In this document: positions 28,001-36,998 of the stretch, piece after piece
Layout of the letters: the number at the start of each line of letters is the position of its first letter
How positions within the stretch are numbered: position 1 is the stretch's first letter
Assembly: GCA_016703535.1 (NCBI GenBank)
Contig: JADJBV010000001.1
Coordinates: forward strand, 1,488,001 to 1,552,000
Reading direction: 5' to 3'
Source of the DNA: Deltaproteobacteria bacterium
GTDB taxonomy: Bacteria; Myxococcota; Kuafuiibacteriia; Kuafuiibacteriales; Kuafuiibacteriaceae
DNA: 64,000 nt
Made by a program: the position numbers and the translations under genes
The notes under the pieces: model-generated
Seen by the model: only the letters and a program-made list of their open reading frames with translations
Told to the model about the DNA's origin: nothing
Database searches by the model: none

Positions 28001-28906
28001 ATGAGGTCGAAGATGTGGGGGCCCTTGGGCGTGGCCCTTTGGTGCTCTGCCTGGGGCTGCGGCGAAGAGGTCACCGAACCTCCCCCGGATCCGGCCTGCA
28101 CCGAGATCGGTTTGCCCGCGGAGATCACCGTGCCGACCGACCAAGAGGCCCCGCTCCAGGGCTCGATCACCCTCTCGGACCGGCGAGACCGCTCCCTGGA
28201 CGATCAGGGCGTGCCTCGGACCATCAACCGAGGCCTGATCCAAGCGGCGTTTGCCGACGTCAGCACCAGCACCGACGCCCCCGAAAACCTGCTCCCGATC
28301 GGCGCCAACTGCATCGGTCGGCTCAGCCGCTCTTCCGTCGACAGCCCGGCTTTTTTGGAGATGGACGGGGTCACCGTCCGGAACACCGCCCGGGGCGACG
28401 TGGTGACCAACAAGATCGGCACCGGCCGTTACACCCAGGCCGGCGACCTGATCCTCCTAGGCGCCAACGGCGTCCGGGTGGTGGGCACCGCGGCCGCCGG
28501 GGCCCCCTTCACCAGCTTCGACGAGGCGGCGGAGCCCATCGAGAGCCTGGAGGTCAGCAGCCCGGCCTCGGATGGGCAGCAGCTCCTCAAGGTCGACGAT
28601 CTGCCGATCCGTTGGAGCGGCACGGGCGGGCAGGGCGTGTTGATCACCGTGATCCCCAACTACACCGGCAACACCCAGTCCGGGGGTCAGGTGTTATGCC
28701 AGGTCATCGACGACGGCTGCTTCAACCTCCCTTCGGCGGCCACCAACTTCCTCCTGGCGAACCGGGAGGACGGTATGGGGATCCCGAGCTACACCCTGGT
28801 CGTCGAGCGCTACAAGATCCGGGTGGTGGAGCCGGCGGCCCGGACCTTGTTGACCATCGAGTCTTCCTCCGAATACCGGCTCACGCTAAAGAACGGAGTC
28901 GAATGA
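28001..28906 (+). CDS. Lipoprotein of unknown function
   Basis: A 301-residue lipoprotein, ATG 28001 with GGTGGGAG upstream. Lipobox near LWCSAWGC. The mature part is mostly beta-strand-like with a TSFDEAAEPIESLEVSSP region, and later repeats of polar residues, but no recognised domain. The stop overlaps the next gene's ATG by four bases (ATGA at 28903), so both are made together. The two are probably partners on the outer membrane. Confidence 0.65.
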   Translation: MRSKMWGPLGVALWCSAWGCGEEVTEPPPDPACTEIGLPAEITVPTDQEAPLQGSITLSDRRDRSLDDQGVPRTINRGLIQAAFADVSTSTDAPENLLPIGANCIGRLSRSSVDSPAFLEMDGVTVRNTARGDVVTNKIGTGRYTQAGDLILLGANGVRVVGTAAAGAPFTSFDEAAEPIESLEVSSPASDGQQLLKVDDLPIRWSGTGGQGVLITVIPNYTGNTQSGGQVLCQVIDDGCFNLPSAATNFLLANREDGMGIPSYTLVVERYKIRVVEPAARTLLTIESSSEYRLTLKNGVE

Positions 28907-29385
28907 TGCGTCTCGGGGGGATCGGCCTGCTCTTGGGCCTGGCGGGCTGCGGTTTTGGCGCCGAGGGCAACTTCACCTTGGGCCGAGACCTGGAGCGCTG
29001 CGACGGCACCTTCCCGGTGTGTCAGACCACCGCCGGCTGCACCATGGGCGCCACCCGCTACCTCGAGGGTTCTTTCCCGGGCACGAGGGAGTTTATCGTC
29101 AGCACCCCGGAAGACGCGGTGATCACCGTGGAGATCTACTTCAAGACCCAACGGGCCACCGGCATCGACACCGAAATCCTCTGGTATGAACCCGGCTGCT
29201 TCGACACCTATCAGTACCAGTCCGAGGGCCGAGACATCTTCGAGGAGGCGGGCCCGGATCGGATCTTCAGCAAGTCCCAGCAGGTCTTTTTGCCTGGCGA
29301 CCACCTGATCGAGATCCACTCCGACGCTCTGGCCGACTACGCGATCCGGGTCGACATCGAGACCAGCGCCGGCGTGAACAACTGA
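28903..29385 (+). CDS. Lipoprotein with paired cysteines, unknown function
   Basis: A 160-residue lipoprotein from ATG 28903 (a second ATG follows at once). Lipobox LLLGLAGC. The mature protein has six cysteines, two of them in CDGTFPVCQTTAGC, plus repeated TGIDTEILWYEPGC. It has a beta-rich look compatible with a pre-peptidase C-terminal-like or jelly-roll fold (VFLPGDHLIEIHSD), but this is not certain. Co-translated with the lipoprotein upstream. Confidence 0.65.
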   Translation: MMRLGGIGLLLGLAGCGFGAEGNFTLGRDLERCDGTFPVCQTTAGCTMGATRYLEGSFPGTREFIVSTPEDAVITVEIYFKTQRATGIDTEILWYEPGCFDTYQYQSEGRDIFEEAGPDRIFSKSQQVFLPGDHLIEIHSDALADYAIRVDIETSAGVNN

Positions 29386-29406
29386 TCCCGCCGGCGACCG
29401 CCTCGG

Positions 29407-29937
29407 CTACATGTTGCCGGGGGCGCTGCCGTCCAAGAGTTTGCCGCCAAACTTACCGGTCAAGGTGCGGCCCGACTTGAACAACATCGCCACCTGGCCG
29501 GTCACGTCCGAACCGATCTCACCGTTCCAGCTGTCGAAGCGGATCCGGGTCATGGCCGGCTCCAGCTGGGAGGTCAGATCCATGGCGCCTTCGGCCAAGA
29601 TCCGGCGCACCGAACCGCCGTGGTTGAGGAGCGGGATCTCCACGCCGGGTTCGATGACCACCGTCTCGGAGGAGAAAGCCACCACCAGGGTCTTTTCGAG
29701 GGAGTTTTCGGCGGTCGGGGTGACCCAATCGACGATCACAAAAAAGGCGCCGCCCGCGGGCTGCTTCTTGATGCGCACCTCGCTGAAGCTCATGGAGACG
29801 CCTTCGCAGTAGCTGCCCTCCAGGCTGTTGGGTTCGCCGCCGCCGTTGCACTCGACCAGCTCGCCGTTGCCGCTGTCGTCGCCGCAGCCGCTGGCGGCCA
29901 GGGCCAGGGCCAAAAACACGCCGCCTGAGACCTTCAT
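29407..29937 (-). CDS. Lipoprotein, beta-rich, unknown function
   Basis: A 176-residue lipoprotein, lipobox LALAASGC, ATG 29937. The mature sequence is beta-rich (SFSEVRIKKQPAGGAFFVIV, GKFGGKLLDG), and ends at NM. It lies four bases after the stop of the BNR lipoprotein at 29942, so it is the last gene of the long minus-strand operon that begins near 40646. No family recognised. Confidence 0.65.
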   Translation of the reverse strand: MKVSGGVFLALALAASGCGDDSGNGELVECNGGGEPNSLEGSYCEGVSMSFSEVRIKKQPAGGAFFVIVDWVTPTAENSLEKTLVVAFSSETVVIEPGVEIPLLNHGGSVRRILAEGAMDLTSQLEPAMTRIRFDSWNGEIGSDVTGQVAMLFKSGRTLTGKFGGKLLDGSAPGNM

Positions 29938-29941
29938 GTTC

Positions 29942-31303
29942 CTATTGCTCCTTCACGTAGACCAGATCGTTGTTGGTCGGATCCTGGAAAGCGACGTGGA
30001 GCTTGCCGTCGGGCCCGACCCGCAGCTGCACGAAGAGGCCCACGCCACCAAACCCTTGGCCGTTGTCGATGCGATACTTCTTCCAGGCGCCGGCCTCCAG
30101 ACGGGCCAGCCGGACCTCGGACTTGGTGCCCAACGACCCGGGACAGTCCCGATCCGAGGTGACGCCGCAGTAGGTGTAGGCGACCACCGGTCGACCCTGG
30201 CCGTCGACCGCGATCGCCGGGTGGAGGCCGGTCTTGCCCGACTCGTCGACGTCGGTGGTGGTCCACGTCGCGCCGTTGTCGGACGACTCCCCGACCACTA
30301 AATCCGCGCTGTCGCCATCAAAGAACGCAATATACACTCGGCCATCGGGCGCCACAGCGAGACTCGTGCGGGATGAGGTGGAACCTTCTGCCACTTGCAC
30401 CTGCCGGAACTCGCTTCCATTCCAATAGCCGACCCATATTCCGACGCGGGGATCCGCAGTGACCCGCGGAAGCTCAATGAAATATGCGGCGATGGGCCAT
30501 CCCTGTGCAGTGAACACTAGGGAGGAGTGCTGGCCGCCACTCCTCACGGCATCGATCATCTCGGAGGTCGGGCCCTGGCCCTCTCCGTAGTACTCTACGT
30601 CCGAGCTTCGGAAATCCTCCATCGCGAAGCCGTTGTGAATGTCTCGGTAAACCACGCCGAATCCGCCACCGGGCGCGGCCGCAAGGCTAGCGTTGGTCCC
30701 AACGACGTTTCCGAACTGGCAGTACGGGTCTGTGATGCCCTGCCCGGTGCAGTCGAAGACGACGTCACCCGAGTCTCGCACCAGTGTCCGCTCAGTCCAG
30801 GTCCTACCGCTTCGCGTGGACAAGACGAGGTCGGAAATGTTCGGACCTGGCTGGCCAACCGGCGGGCCTGCGCCGCCGAAATAGGCGATGTGGGGCACAC
30901 CGTTGACCAGGTCGAAGCCAATGCCCTCTAGGGTTCCATACGGAGGCGCCGCGGGAGCGGCACGGCGGCCGTTGATCCCGACCTCGATGACGTCGTCGAC
31001 GTCCCAGCCGCTGGGGGTCTTTTCGGCGTAGTGGATGTGGGCCTCGACGTCGCCCACCGCATAATAACCGTAGGCCAAGGCTGGGGTGCCGTCGGCCTTG
31101 AGCCGCAAGACCGCAAAGTCACCGACCAGGGCTTGGCTGTTGAGGCCCTCGACCACTTCACTCGGTCCAAAGACTGGGCCTCCGGGATCGACCCCGCCGT
31201 CTTCATCGGGAACGCCCGAGTCGACGATGGTGGCGTCTTTGTCGGGATCGCTCGAGCAGGCGAGGGCGAGGCCGAGGAGGGAAAGAGGGATGAGCTGCCT
31301 CAT
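29942..31303 (-). CDS. BNR/sialidase-like propeller lipoprotein with mosaic composition
   Basis: A 453-residue lipoprotein. Lipobox LLGLALAC, followed by an Asp-rich linker. Blade motifs typical of exo-alpha-sialidase/BNR proteins: DLVVGESSDNGATWTTTDVD, LVLSTRSGRTWTERTLV, TSLAVAPDGRVYIAF. Sialidase catalytic residues cannot be identified, so it may be non-enzymatic. Bases about 30290-30960 have clearly different codon and base use from the rest of the gene and from the neighbours (more A/T-ending codons). It starts nine bases after the GltD-like gene's stop, so it belongs to that operon. Confidence 0.7.
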   Translation of the reverse strand: MRQLIPLSLLGLALACSSDPDKDATIVDSGVPDEDGGVDPGGPVFGPSEVVEGLNSQALVGDFAVLRLKADGTPALAYGYYAVGDVEAHIHYAEKTPSGWDVDDVIEVGINGRRAAPAAPPYGTLEGIGFDLVNGVPHIAYFGGAGPPVGQPGPNISDLVLSTRSGRTWTERTLVRDSGDVVFDCTGQGITDPYCQFGNVVGTNASLAAAPGGGFGVVYRDIHNGFAMEDFRSSDVEYYGEGQGPTSEMIDAVRSGGQHSSLVFTAQGWPIAAYFIELPRVTADPRVGIWVGYWNGSEFRQVQVAEGSTSSRTSLAVAPDGRVYIAFFDGDSADLVVGESSDNGATWTTTDVDESGKTGLHPAIAVDGQGRPVVAYTYCGVTSDRDCPGSLGTKSEVRLARLEAGAWKKYRIDNGQGFGGVGLFVQLRVGPDGKLHVAFQDPTNNDLVYVKEQ

Positions 31304-31312
31304 CCTCCGATT

Positions 31313-34300
31313 CTATCGCTGAATCGCCCCCAAAGCGGAAGCGGCGCCGGGGTGAACGTCGGCCGCACCGGCGGGGATGTCCGCAGCGTCAACGTTTTGA
31401 GCGATCTTCTTGGCCCCCTCCAGGTCCTTGAAGGCGATCATGATCGCGGCGGCGTTGGCGGCGGCGTAGGGGTGCTTCAGGTCGGCGGCCCGCTGGAAGC
31501 TGGCGAAGGCGAGTTCAGGCTTGCCGAGCAGCAGATCCGCCATGCCCAACTTGTTGTGGAATCGCCCGTCCCGTTCCTCGATCTCCAGGCCTTTGCTCGC
31601 CATCAGCTTGGCCTTGGCCGGCTCCCGATTGAGCAAGAAGTAGTCGGCCAGGTCGGCGATGGCCTCCAGGTCCTTCGGGTTTTTGGTGAGGGCCACCTTC
31701 AGCGTGTCCTTGCGCTGTTGGGGCGGGGCCGCGCCGTTGGCCGAAACCTGGGCCACGTTCTCTTCGGGGCCTTTGTCGACGCAGCCCAAGGCGGCGCCCG
31801 TGTAGACGTTCAGCTCTCGCGCCTTTTTGGTGCAGGTGTCGTAGAACTCCTCACTCTTGGCCTTGATGCCGGCGGTCTGTTCGGCGACCAGCTGGCGATA
31901 TTGCTGCACCTCGGCCGCCGAGAGGCCTTCGGGGGCCGGGGCGTTCTCCAGGAAGCTGACGAAGCCACCGTAGGCCAAGGCCGCCCGGTGCAGCGCCGCC
32001 ACTGCCCAGACCCCACGCCCGTAGCCGACCGCGTCCACCAAGGCCGACTCGATCTCCCCGAGCAGCTCGGCCTTGGCGCCGACCGCCGCCTGCAGGTCAC
32101 CCCCGGCGTCGATCTTCTCGAAGCGCCGATAAAGGGCGTCCCCCAGCATGAAGGAGGCCCGGGCTGCGTCGTCTTGGATCTGCTCGTTGGCGCCCCGACC
32201 CGCAGCGCGGATCGCCTGCTGGAGCTCCAGCACCGCGCCGTCCAGGTCGCCGGCCTTTTGGGCGACCAAACCGAGCATCAGGTGGGCCTTGACGCTCTCC
32301 GGATCGATCCGGAGCACGTCGTTGGCCGCCGCCTGCATGCCCTCCCAGTCGGCCAGGGCCTCGTAGGAGTCGAGCATCTTGGCCGAGTAGTCCTGGCGCA
32401 GCTGCTTGTCCTTGGCCACGTTCAAGAGCTCCCGATAGGCGGCGATCGCGCCCCGGTGGTCGCCGATCAGCTGCTTGATGTCGCCGGAGGCCGCCAGGTA
32501 CTTCTGGGCCGACACGTCGGTGGGGAAGCGCTTGTAGTACTCCTCGTAGTAGACCGTGGCCTGCTCGTATTCGCCGGTCTGGGTGGTGAACGAGGCCAAG
32601 GTGCCAAACACGTCGCCCAGATATTGGCTCTGGGGGTACGCGCCGATGAACTGGTTGCCGGTCTCGAAGGTCTTGTCGAAGTCCCGGGCCTCTTTGTACT
32701 GCACGAAGGCGGTGTAGAGGGTCTTTTCGGCGACGGGTGAGCCCTTGTTGGCCTCCCAGAACTTCCGGAGCACCTCACCGGCGTTGCTGCCGGCGGCCTC
32801 CTTGTTGACGCTGGCGGTGAGGATGGTCTCGCCGATCTGCCGCTCCTCGGCCTGTTTGGCGGTCTGGAGCATTCGGGACTTGAAGGCGCCGTCACCCAGG
32901 TTGGGGATGGCCGCCAACTCCTTGGCCCGGACCGCCAGGTTCTCGAAGTCTTGGGTCTGGGCGTAGGAGTCCAGGATCAGATCCGCGACCGTCACCGCCG
33001 AGGCGTGGGTCGGGTAGGTGGCGATGAACTCGTTGAAGATGCCGATGGCGGTGTCGAACTCGCCGGCCTCGTAATAGCTGCGGCCGATGTTGAGCTTGAT
33101 CTCCGGGACCTTGCCCGAGCTGGGGAAGGACTCGACGTAGACCTGGCCGTTCTTGATCAGGCCTTGTTGGGCCCAGACCCGGTCGAAGCGGGGCATCTTG
33201 CTGGCGTTCTTGAGGGCCTCGTGGAAGGCGGCGCAGGCGTTGTAGAGGGCCTCCTCTTTGGCCTTGTCGTCCCCTTCGGCCAAACGAGCCGCCTCTTCGT
33301 AGCGATCGCCGGCCCGCAGGAACAACTCCGACTCGTACAAGGTGTCGGCCAAGTTTTCGGTGATGTCCCGCTTGTGGTCGTTGTCCGGGAAGCTCTCCAG
33401 GTAACGGGTATAGGCCAGGGCCACCCGGGGCCCGAGCTGTTTGCTTTTGCCCGCCGAAGCTTGGGCCTTGGTCGAAAGGTCGCGGGTGAACTGCTCGAAG
33501 TCGCTTTCGGCGGCCTTCCGCTGAGACTCGGCGACGCGCCAGTCGAAGCGGTAGTCATCCAGGGCCTTGAGCATCACCTCCACGTCCTTGTGCACCACCT
33601 TGTAGTTTTTGCTGGCGGTGGCGGCGTTGTAGATCTGGGTGGTGAAGTCCAGGTTATTTTCAGTATCGTTCGAGAGTTCGGTGATCTCTCGGTACATCAT
33701 GGCCGCCGAGGCGTAGTCCTGCTTCACGAAATACCGCCGGGCCAACTTGCTCAAGGCGGTCACGTACATGTTCCGGCCGGTCGAGAGGTCCCGGAAGTAC
33801 TTGAGGGCGTTTTCAGGCTTCTTGACGTTGGGGTACACGAAGGCCAGGTCGACCAGCGCCTCCTTCTTCACGTTGACCAGCCGCTGAGCCTCCCGGCGGC
33901 TCGACGCCTTGTCGGGATCGTTGCCGGAGTTGACCGCCAGCTCGAACTGGTTGACCGCCTCCTTGTCGTCCGACTCGTTGATGTACACCCAGCCCATCTT
34001 GAAGTGGGCCATGTCGTGGGAGGGGCTCTCGGGGGCGTCCAGGATCTTCTGGTAATAACGTTTGGCGCCCTGGAGGTCTTGTTTGTCGAAGCGGTAGTCG
34101 CCGAGCACCAAATAGCTGTCGAGGACCAGCGGGCTCTTCGGGAACTTGGCCACCAACTTTTCGTACTGGGCGATCATCTGCTCGTAGCTGCCCAGCTCCC
34201 GGTATTCGTGGGCCAAGAAGAAGTAGACCTTGTCGTTGTCCTTGAAGTCCGGAAAGTCGGACAGGATCCGCTCGTAGGTCTCGATGGCCTTCTCTTTGAG

Positions 34301-34630
34301 CAGCTTGGCGGTGGGCGCGGCGATGGAGCCTTTGCTGCCTTCACCCCGCTCCTCGTGGACCAGATAAAACTCGTAGCGGGCCTGCTCCACGTAGAGTTCG
34401 GCCAGGCGCAGGTAGATGTCGGGCAAAAACGGCGCACCCCGGGAGCGGCCGATCAGCTCCTTGGTGACCTCCACCGAGTGGGCCACCTTGGCGATGTCCC
34501 GGCGCAACTTCTGGATGAACTCGTCCCGTTGTTGTTGTTGGGTCCGAAATCCGGCGGTGCCGGGGGCTTGGGCCTCGACCCGGGCCGAGAGCAAAAAGAG
34601 CCCCAAAGCGAGGCCAATTGTGCGCTTCAT
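31313..34630 (-). CDS. Very long TPR protein, GltD/AgmU- or NfsD-like
   Basis: A 1105-residue protein from ATG 34630 (GGGGGTG upstream). A Sec signal (LALGLFLLSARVEAQ, cut near AQA) sends it to the periplasm. The rest is a TPR solenoid, more than twenty repeats, for example VYFFLAHEYRELGSYEQMI and VLDSYLVLGDYRFDKQDLQG. Size, signal and context match the periplasmic GltD (AgmU) of Myxococcus gliding and NfsD of the spore-coat system, both about 1100-1200 residues. The start overlaps the GltC-like stop by four bases (ATGA). It probably spans the periplasm and links inner- and outer-membrane parts of the machine. Confidence 0.72.
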   Translation of the reverse strand: MKRTIGLALGLFLLSARVEAQAPGTAGFRTQQQQRDEFIQKLRRDIAKVAHSVEVTKELIGRSRGAPFLPDIYLRLAELYVEQARYEFYLVHEERGEGSKGSIAAPTAKLLKEKAIETYERILSDFPDFKDNDKVYFFLAHEYRELGSYEQMIAQYEKLVAKFPKSPLVLDSYLVLGDYRFDKQDLQGAKRYYQKILDAPESPSHDMAHFKMGWVYINESDDKEAVNQFELAVNSGNDPDKASSRREAQRLVNVKKEALVDLAFVYPNVKKPENALKYFRDLSTGRNMYVTALSKLARRYFVKQDYASAAMMYREITELSNDTENNLDFTTQIYNAATASKNYKVVHKDVEVMLKALDDYRFDWRVAESQRKAAESDFEQFTRDLSTKAQASAGKSKQLGPRVALAYTRYLESFPDNDHKRDITENLADTLYESELFLRAGDRYEEAARLAEGDDKAKEEALYNACAAFHEALKNASKMPRFDRVWAQQGLIKNGQVYVESFPSSGKVPEIKLNIGRSYYEAGEFDTAIGIFNEFIATYPTHASAVTVADLILDSYAQTQDFENLAVRAKELAAIPNLGDGAFKSRMLQTAKQAEERQIGETILTASVNKEAAGSNAGEVLRKFWEANKGSPVAEKTLYTAFVQYKEARDFDKTFETGNQFIGAYPQSQYLGDVFGTLASFTTQTGEYEQATVYYEEYYKRFPTDVSAQKYLAASGDIKQLIGDHRGAIAAYRELLNVAKDKQLRQDYSAKMLDSYEALADWEGMQAAANDVLRIDPESVKAHLMLGLVAQKAGDLDGAVLELQQAIRAAGRGANEQIQDDAARASFMLGDALYRRFEKIDAGGDLQAAVGAKAELLGEIESALVDAVGYGRGVWAVAALHRAALAYGGFVSFLENAPAPEGLSAAEVQQYRQLVAEQTAGIKAKSEEFYDTCTKKARELNVYTGAALGCVDKGPEENVAQVSANGAAPPQQRKDTLKVALTKNPKDLEAIADLADYFLLNREPAKAKLMASKGLEIEERDGRFHNKLGMADLLLGKPELAFASFQRAADLKHPYAAANAAAIMIAFKDLEGAKKIAQNVDAADIPAGAADVHPGAASALGAIQR

Positions 34631-36240
34631 TCTTGCACCCCCTCGTCGAAGCAACGGTTCTCTACGAAGAAGTCGTAGGTCGGGAGTTCGTCGTTCCAGA
34701 ACTCCTCGGTGAAGGTGTAGTAGGCCTTCTTACCGCTCCACGGGATGGTCAGGTCGTCGGCCTCGCTGGGGCGCCGAGCGTCCTCCTTCCGGAGCCGCCG
34801 GTAGATCGCCAAGCCCACCTCGTAGTCGAGCAGGTACATCTGCTCCTCGAACTCCACCAACTCCTCGGCCACCTCCCGGGTCGCCTTTCGAGCGGCCCCC
34901 TCCAGGCGGATCTCGGTTTGTTTCATTTTGAGCTCGTAGATGCGCTTCAGCTGATCGTCCAAGCCGACCTCGAGCCACGAGCCGCCCATGGTGTCGATGA
35001 GGTCGTATTCGTTGGTCAGGAGCTTTCGGAAGGCCGCCAGCCGACCCACCGCGCCCCGAGAGAAGGCCGCGGTCCGCAGGACCTCGTCTTCCCGCAGGTC
35101 GATCCGGTTTCGGACATTGTGCAGGGTCGGACCAAACTTGAAGCGGAAGCGGCGGATCTCCCGCTTGGCCGGGATGTAGTGGCAAAGGTTGGTGTACACC
35201 AGGGCCCGCAACAGGAACTTCTCGGGCCCGAAGTATTCTCGGTAGCTGGGGGCCTCGAGGGCATAGAGGATGCCCATGGTGCGCCGGTAGTCCTTGAGGA
35301 AGTAGGCGGTCCAGGCCTTCTCCAGGTAGAGGGAGGCTTCGGCGGTGGAGAGCTCCGGGACCTCGACCGAGTCGTAGATCTTGCGGGCCTCTTTGAACCG
35401 CTGGTTTTCGTAGAGCACCCGGGCCAAGGCCAAGCGGGCTTGGTTGCGGAGGTCCCGATCCGCGGCCGGGTGCACCAAGGCCTCCCGGAACAAGCGGACC
35501 GCGTCGCTGCTGCTGTTGCGGCGCAGGCGCTGCACGGCCAAGGCGTAGAGGGCCTTCGCTTTGTAGCTGCTGTCCTTCCTGATGCGGCCGAAGAGCCGTT
35601 CGGCCCAGGCGGTGCGTTCGGCCCGCAGGTCCTCGAGGCCTTGGTAGTAGTTGACGAAGTCGGCGACCGCCAAGGGCAGGTAACCGAAGTCGCTGTCGGT
35701 GATCAACTTGTCCACCAACAAGGCCTCGTCGTGGGGTGACTGCATCAAGGCCTCGATCTCCAGGAGCGCGTCCGGGAGGATCTCGGGCTTCGAGCGGTTT
35801 TTGGCGACGTTGTAGAGGTACTCGGCGGCGCCGTGCTTGAAGCCGAGCCGAGACAAGGAGACGCCCAGGAAAAACTCGGCCCACTCGTAGTTGTCGACCG
35901 TGTCTTCGTTGGTGGCGATGAAGTCGTACATCAGGCTCGCCGCGAGCGGATAGTCGTCGGCGTAGAAGGCGGTCAGCCCCTCCTCGAAGGTCTCGGGTGG
36001 GGCCGCCGGTCGCCTGGATTTTTCGGGGTTGACGTCGGTTGCCGCGGCGACGCCGGCGGCCGCTTTGCCGCTGGCCGCGTCTTTGACCGCGTCGATCGCC
36101 GATTTGTCGGCCTTTTTGGCGTCGGCGGGGGCGTCGGCGGGGGCCGCCGGCGGATCGGTCGCGGGGGCGTCGTCGGGCGCGGCGCCCAAAAGGAGAGCGC
36201 CCAAGGGGAGGGCCCAGATCAGTGAGGCGGTGCGTTTCAC
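34627..36240 (-). CDS. GltC/NfsC-like periplasmic protein with TPR-like repeats
   Basis: A 537-residue protein. Signal peptide (TASLIWALPLGALLLGAA), then a Pro/Ala/Asp-rich linker to about residue 75 and a helical repeat region (FEEGLTAFYADDYPLAASLM, QARLALARVLYENQRFKEAR). The conserved C-terminal end (YYTFTEEFWNDELPTYDF...C) resembles GltC-family proteins, which bind the periplasmic side of the outer-membrane GltA/B complex. Start and stop both overlap neighbours by four bases. Assigned by gene order and by the look of the C-terminus, not by a database search. Confidence 0.65.
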   Translation of the reverse strand: MKRTASLIWALPLGALLLGAAPDDAPATDPPAAPADAPADAKKADKSAIDAVKDAASGKAAAGVAAATDVNPEKSRRPAAPPETFEEGLTAFYADDYPLAASLMYDFIATNEDTVDNYEWAEFFLGVSLSRLGFKHGAAEYLYNVAKNRSKPEILPDALLEIEALMQSPHDEALLVDKLITDSDFGYLPLAVADFVNYYQGLEDLRAERTAWAERLFGRIRKDSSYKAKALYALAVQRLRRNSSSDAVRLFREALVHPAADRDLRNQARLALARVLYENQRFKEARKIYDSVEVPELSTAEASLYLEKAWTAYFLKDYRRTMGILYALEAPSYREYFGPEKFLLRALVYTNLCHYIPAKREIRRFRFKFGPTLHNVRNRIDLREDEVLRTAAFSRGAVGRLAAFRKLLTNEYDLIDTMGGSWLEVGLDDQLKRIYELKMKQTEIRLEGAARKATREVAEELVEFEEQMYLLDYEVGLAIYRRLRKEDARRPSEADDLTIPWSGKKAYYTFTEEFWNDELPTYDFFVENRCFDEGVQE

Positions 36241-36998
36241 TTCTCTTCCTCCTCGGAAGTGCTGCCGGGGCTACGCCGGACGCCCTCGGGGTTCGAGAGA
36301 GGGTAGAGTTCGTCCAGGGCCTCGAAGCCGGTGGTCTCGTCGACCTCTTCTTCTTCAAAGGACTCGGTGGCCCGGACGCTGCCGAAGTTGAAGGACACCG
36401 ACAGGGTCACGTGGAGCACGACCTCCAGCCCCGACGGGATGTCAGGGGCGAAGGTGGTCCGGATGTCCAGTCGGGTCGAGACCACCTGACCGACGAAGAT
36501 CCGGAGGCCCGGCCCGATGCTCAGCTGGGGGCGGAAGCCGTCGGAGTAACGGATGGTGCCGCCGCCGATCCCCAAGTAGGTCGAGCCCTCCAGGATGGAG
36601 CGGTTGAACAGCGTGAACTTGCCGAACATCGGCGAGAGGATCACGTGGGAGCCGACCAGGTACTGGACCTCGGGATCGCCCGTCGGCGCCACCGACCAGC
36701 GGCGGGCCAACTCTCCCTCCAGCCCGGTGCCGGTGTTGGCCGAGTAGTGAAAGCTGATGGCCTCCCAGGCGATCAGATCCGAGAGGTGCAGCGTGTACGA
36801 CCCCCCCAGCGAAAAGCCGGTGTAGAAGGCGTCCAGGGGCAAGACGCCCGCGCTGACCGTAAACTCGTGGACCAAGTGAAAAGGTCGGGGTTGGACCGCG
36901 ATGACCCGGCCGCTCTCCAGCTCGTCTTCGTCGGCGGCGGAGGCCAGGGTCGGGACGAGGAGGCCCACCAAGGTGAGTGGCAAGAGGAGGCGCTTCAT
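36237..36998 (-). CDS. Outer-membrane beta-barrel, GltA/GltB-like (second paralogue)
   Basis: A 253-residue protein with Sec signal (LLLPLTLVGLLVPTLASA). The mature part begins RPFHLVHEFTVSAGVLPLD, then a series of amphipathic strands (YTGFSLGGSYTLHLSD), ending with HVTLSVSFNFGSV, the aromatic-type C-terminal strand of a barrel, plus an acidic tail. It aligns by eye with the barrel encoded just upstream (HELRLSLGSMPVD, FNNYFAWEVV). GltA and GltB are such paralogous barrels of the Myxococcus gliding complex. Start and stop overlap neighbours by four bases. Confidence 0.7.
   Translation of the reverse strand: MKRLLLPLTLVGLLVPTLASAADEDELESGRVIAVQPRPFHLVHEFTVSAGVLPLDAFYTGFSLGGSYTLHLSDLIAWEAISFHYSANTGTGLEGELARRWSVAPTGDPEVQYLVGSHVILSPMFGKFTLFNRSILEGSTYLGIGGGTIRYSDGFRPQLSIGPGLRIFVGQVVSTRLDIRTTFAPDIPSGLEVVLHVTLSVSFNFGSVRATESFEEEEVDETTGFEALDELYPLSNPEGVRRSPGSTSEEEEK

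Noticed and set aside
30290..30960. Possible separate gene or insertion element in the AT-richer part of the BNR gene
   Set aside because: The reading frame and BNR blade motifs continue through it and no inverted repeats or transposase are visible, so it is a mosaic patch at most.
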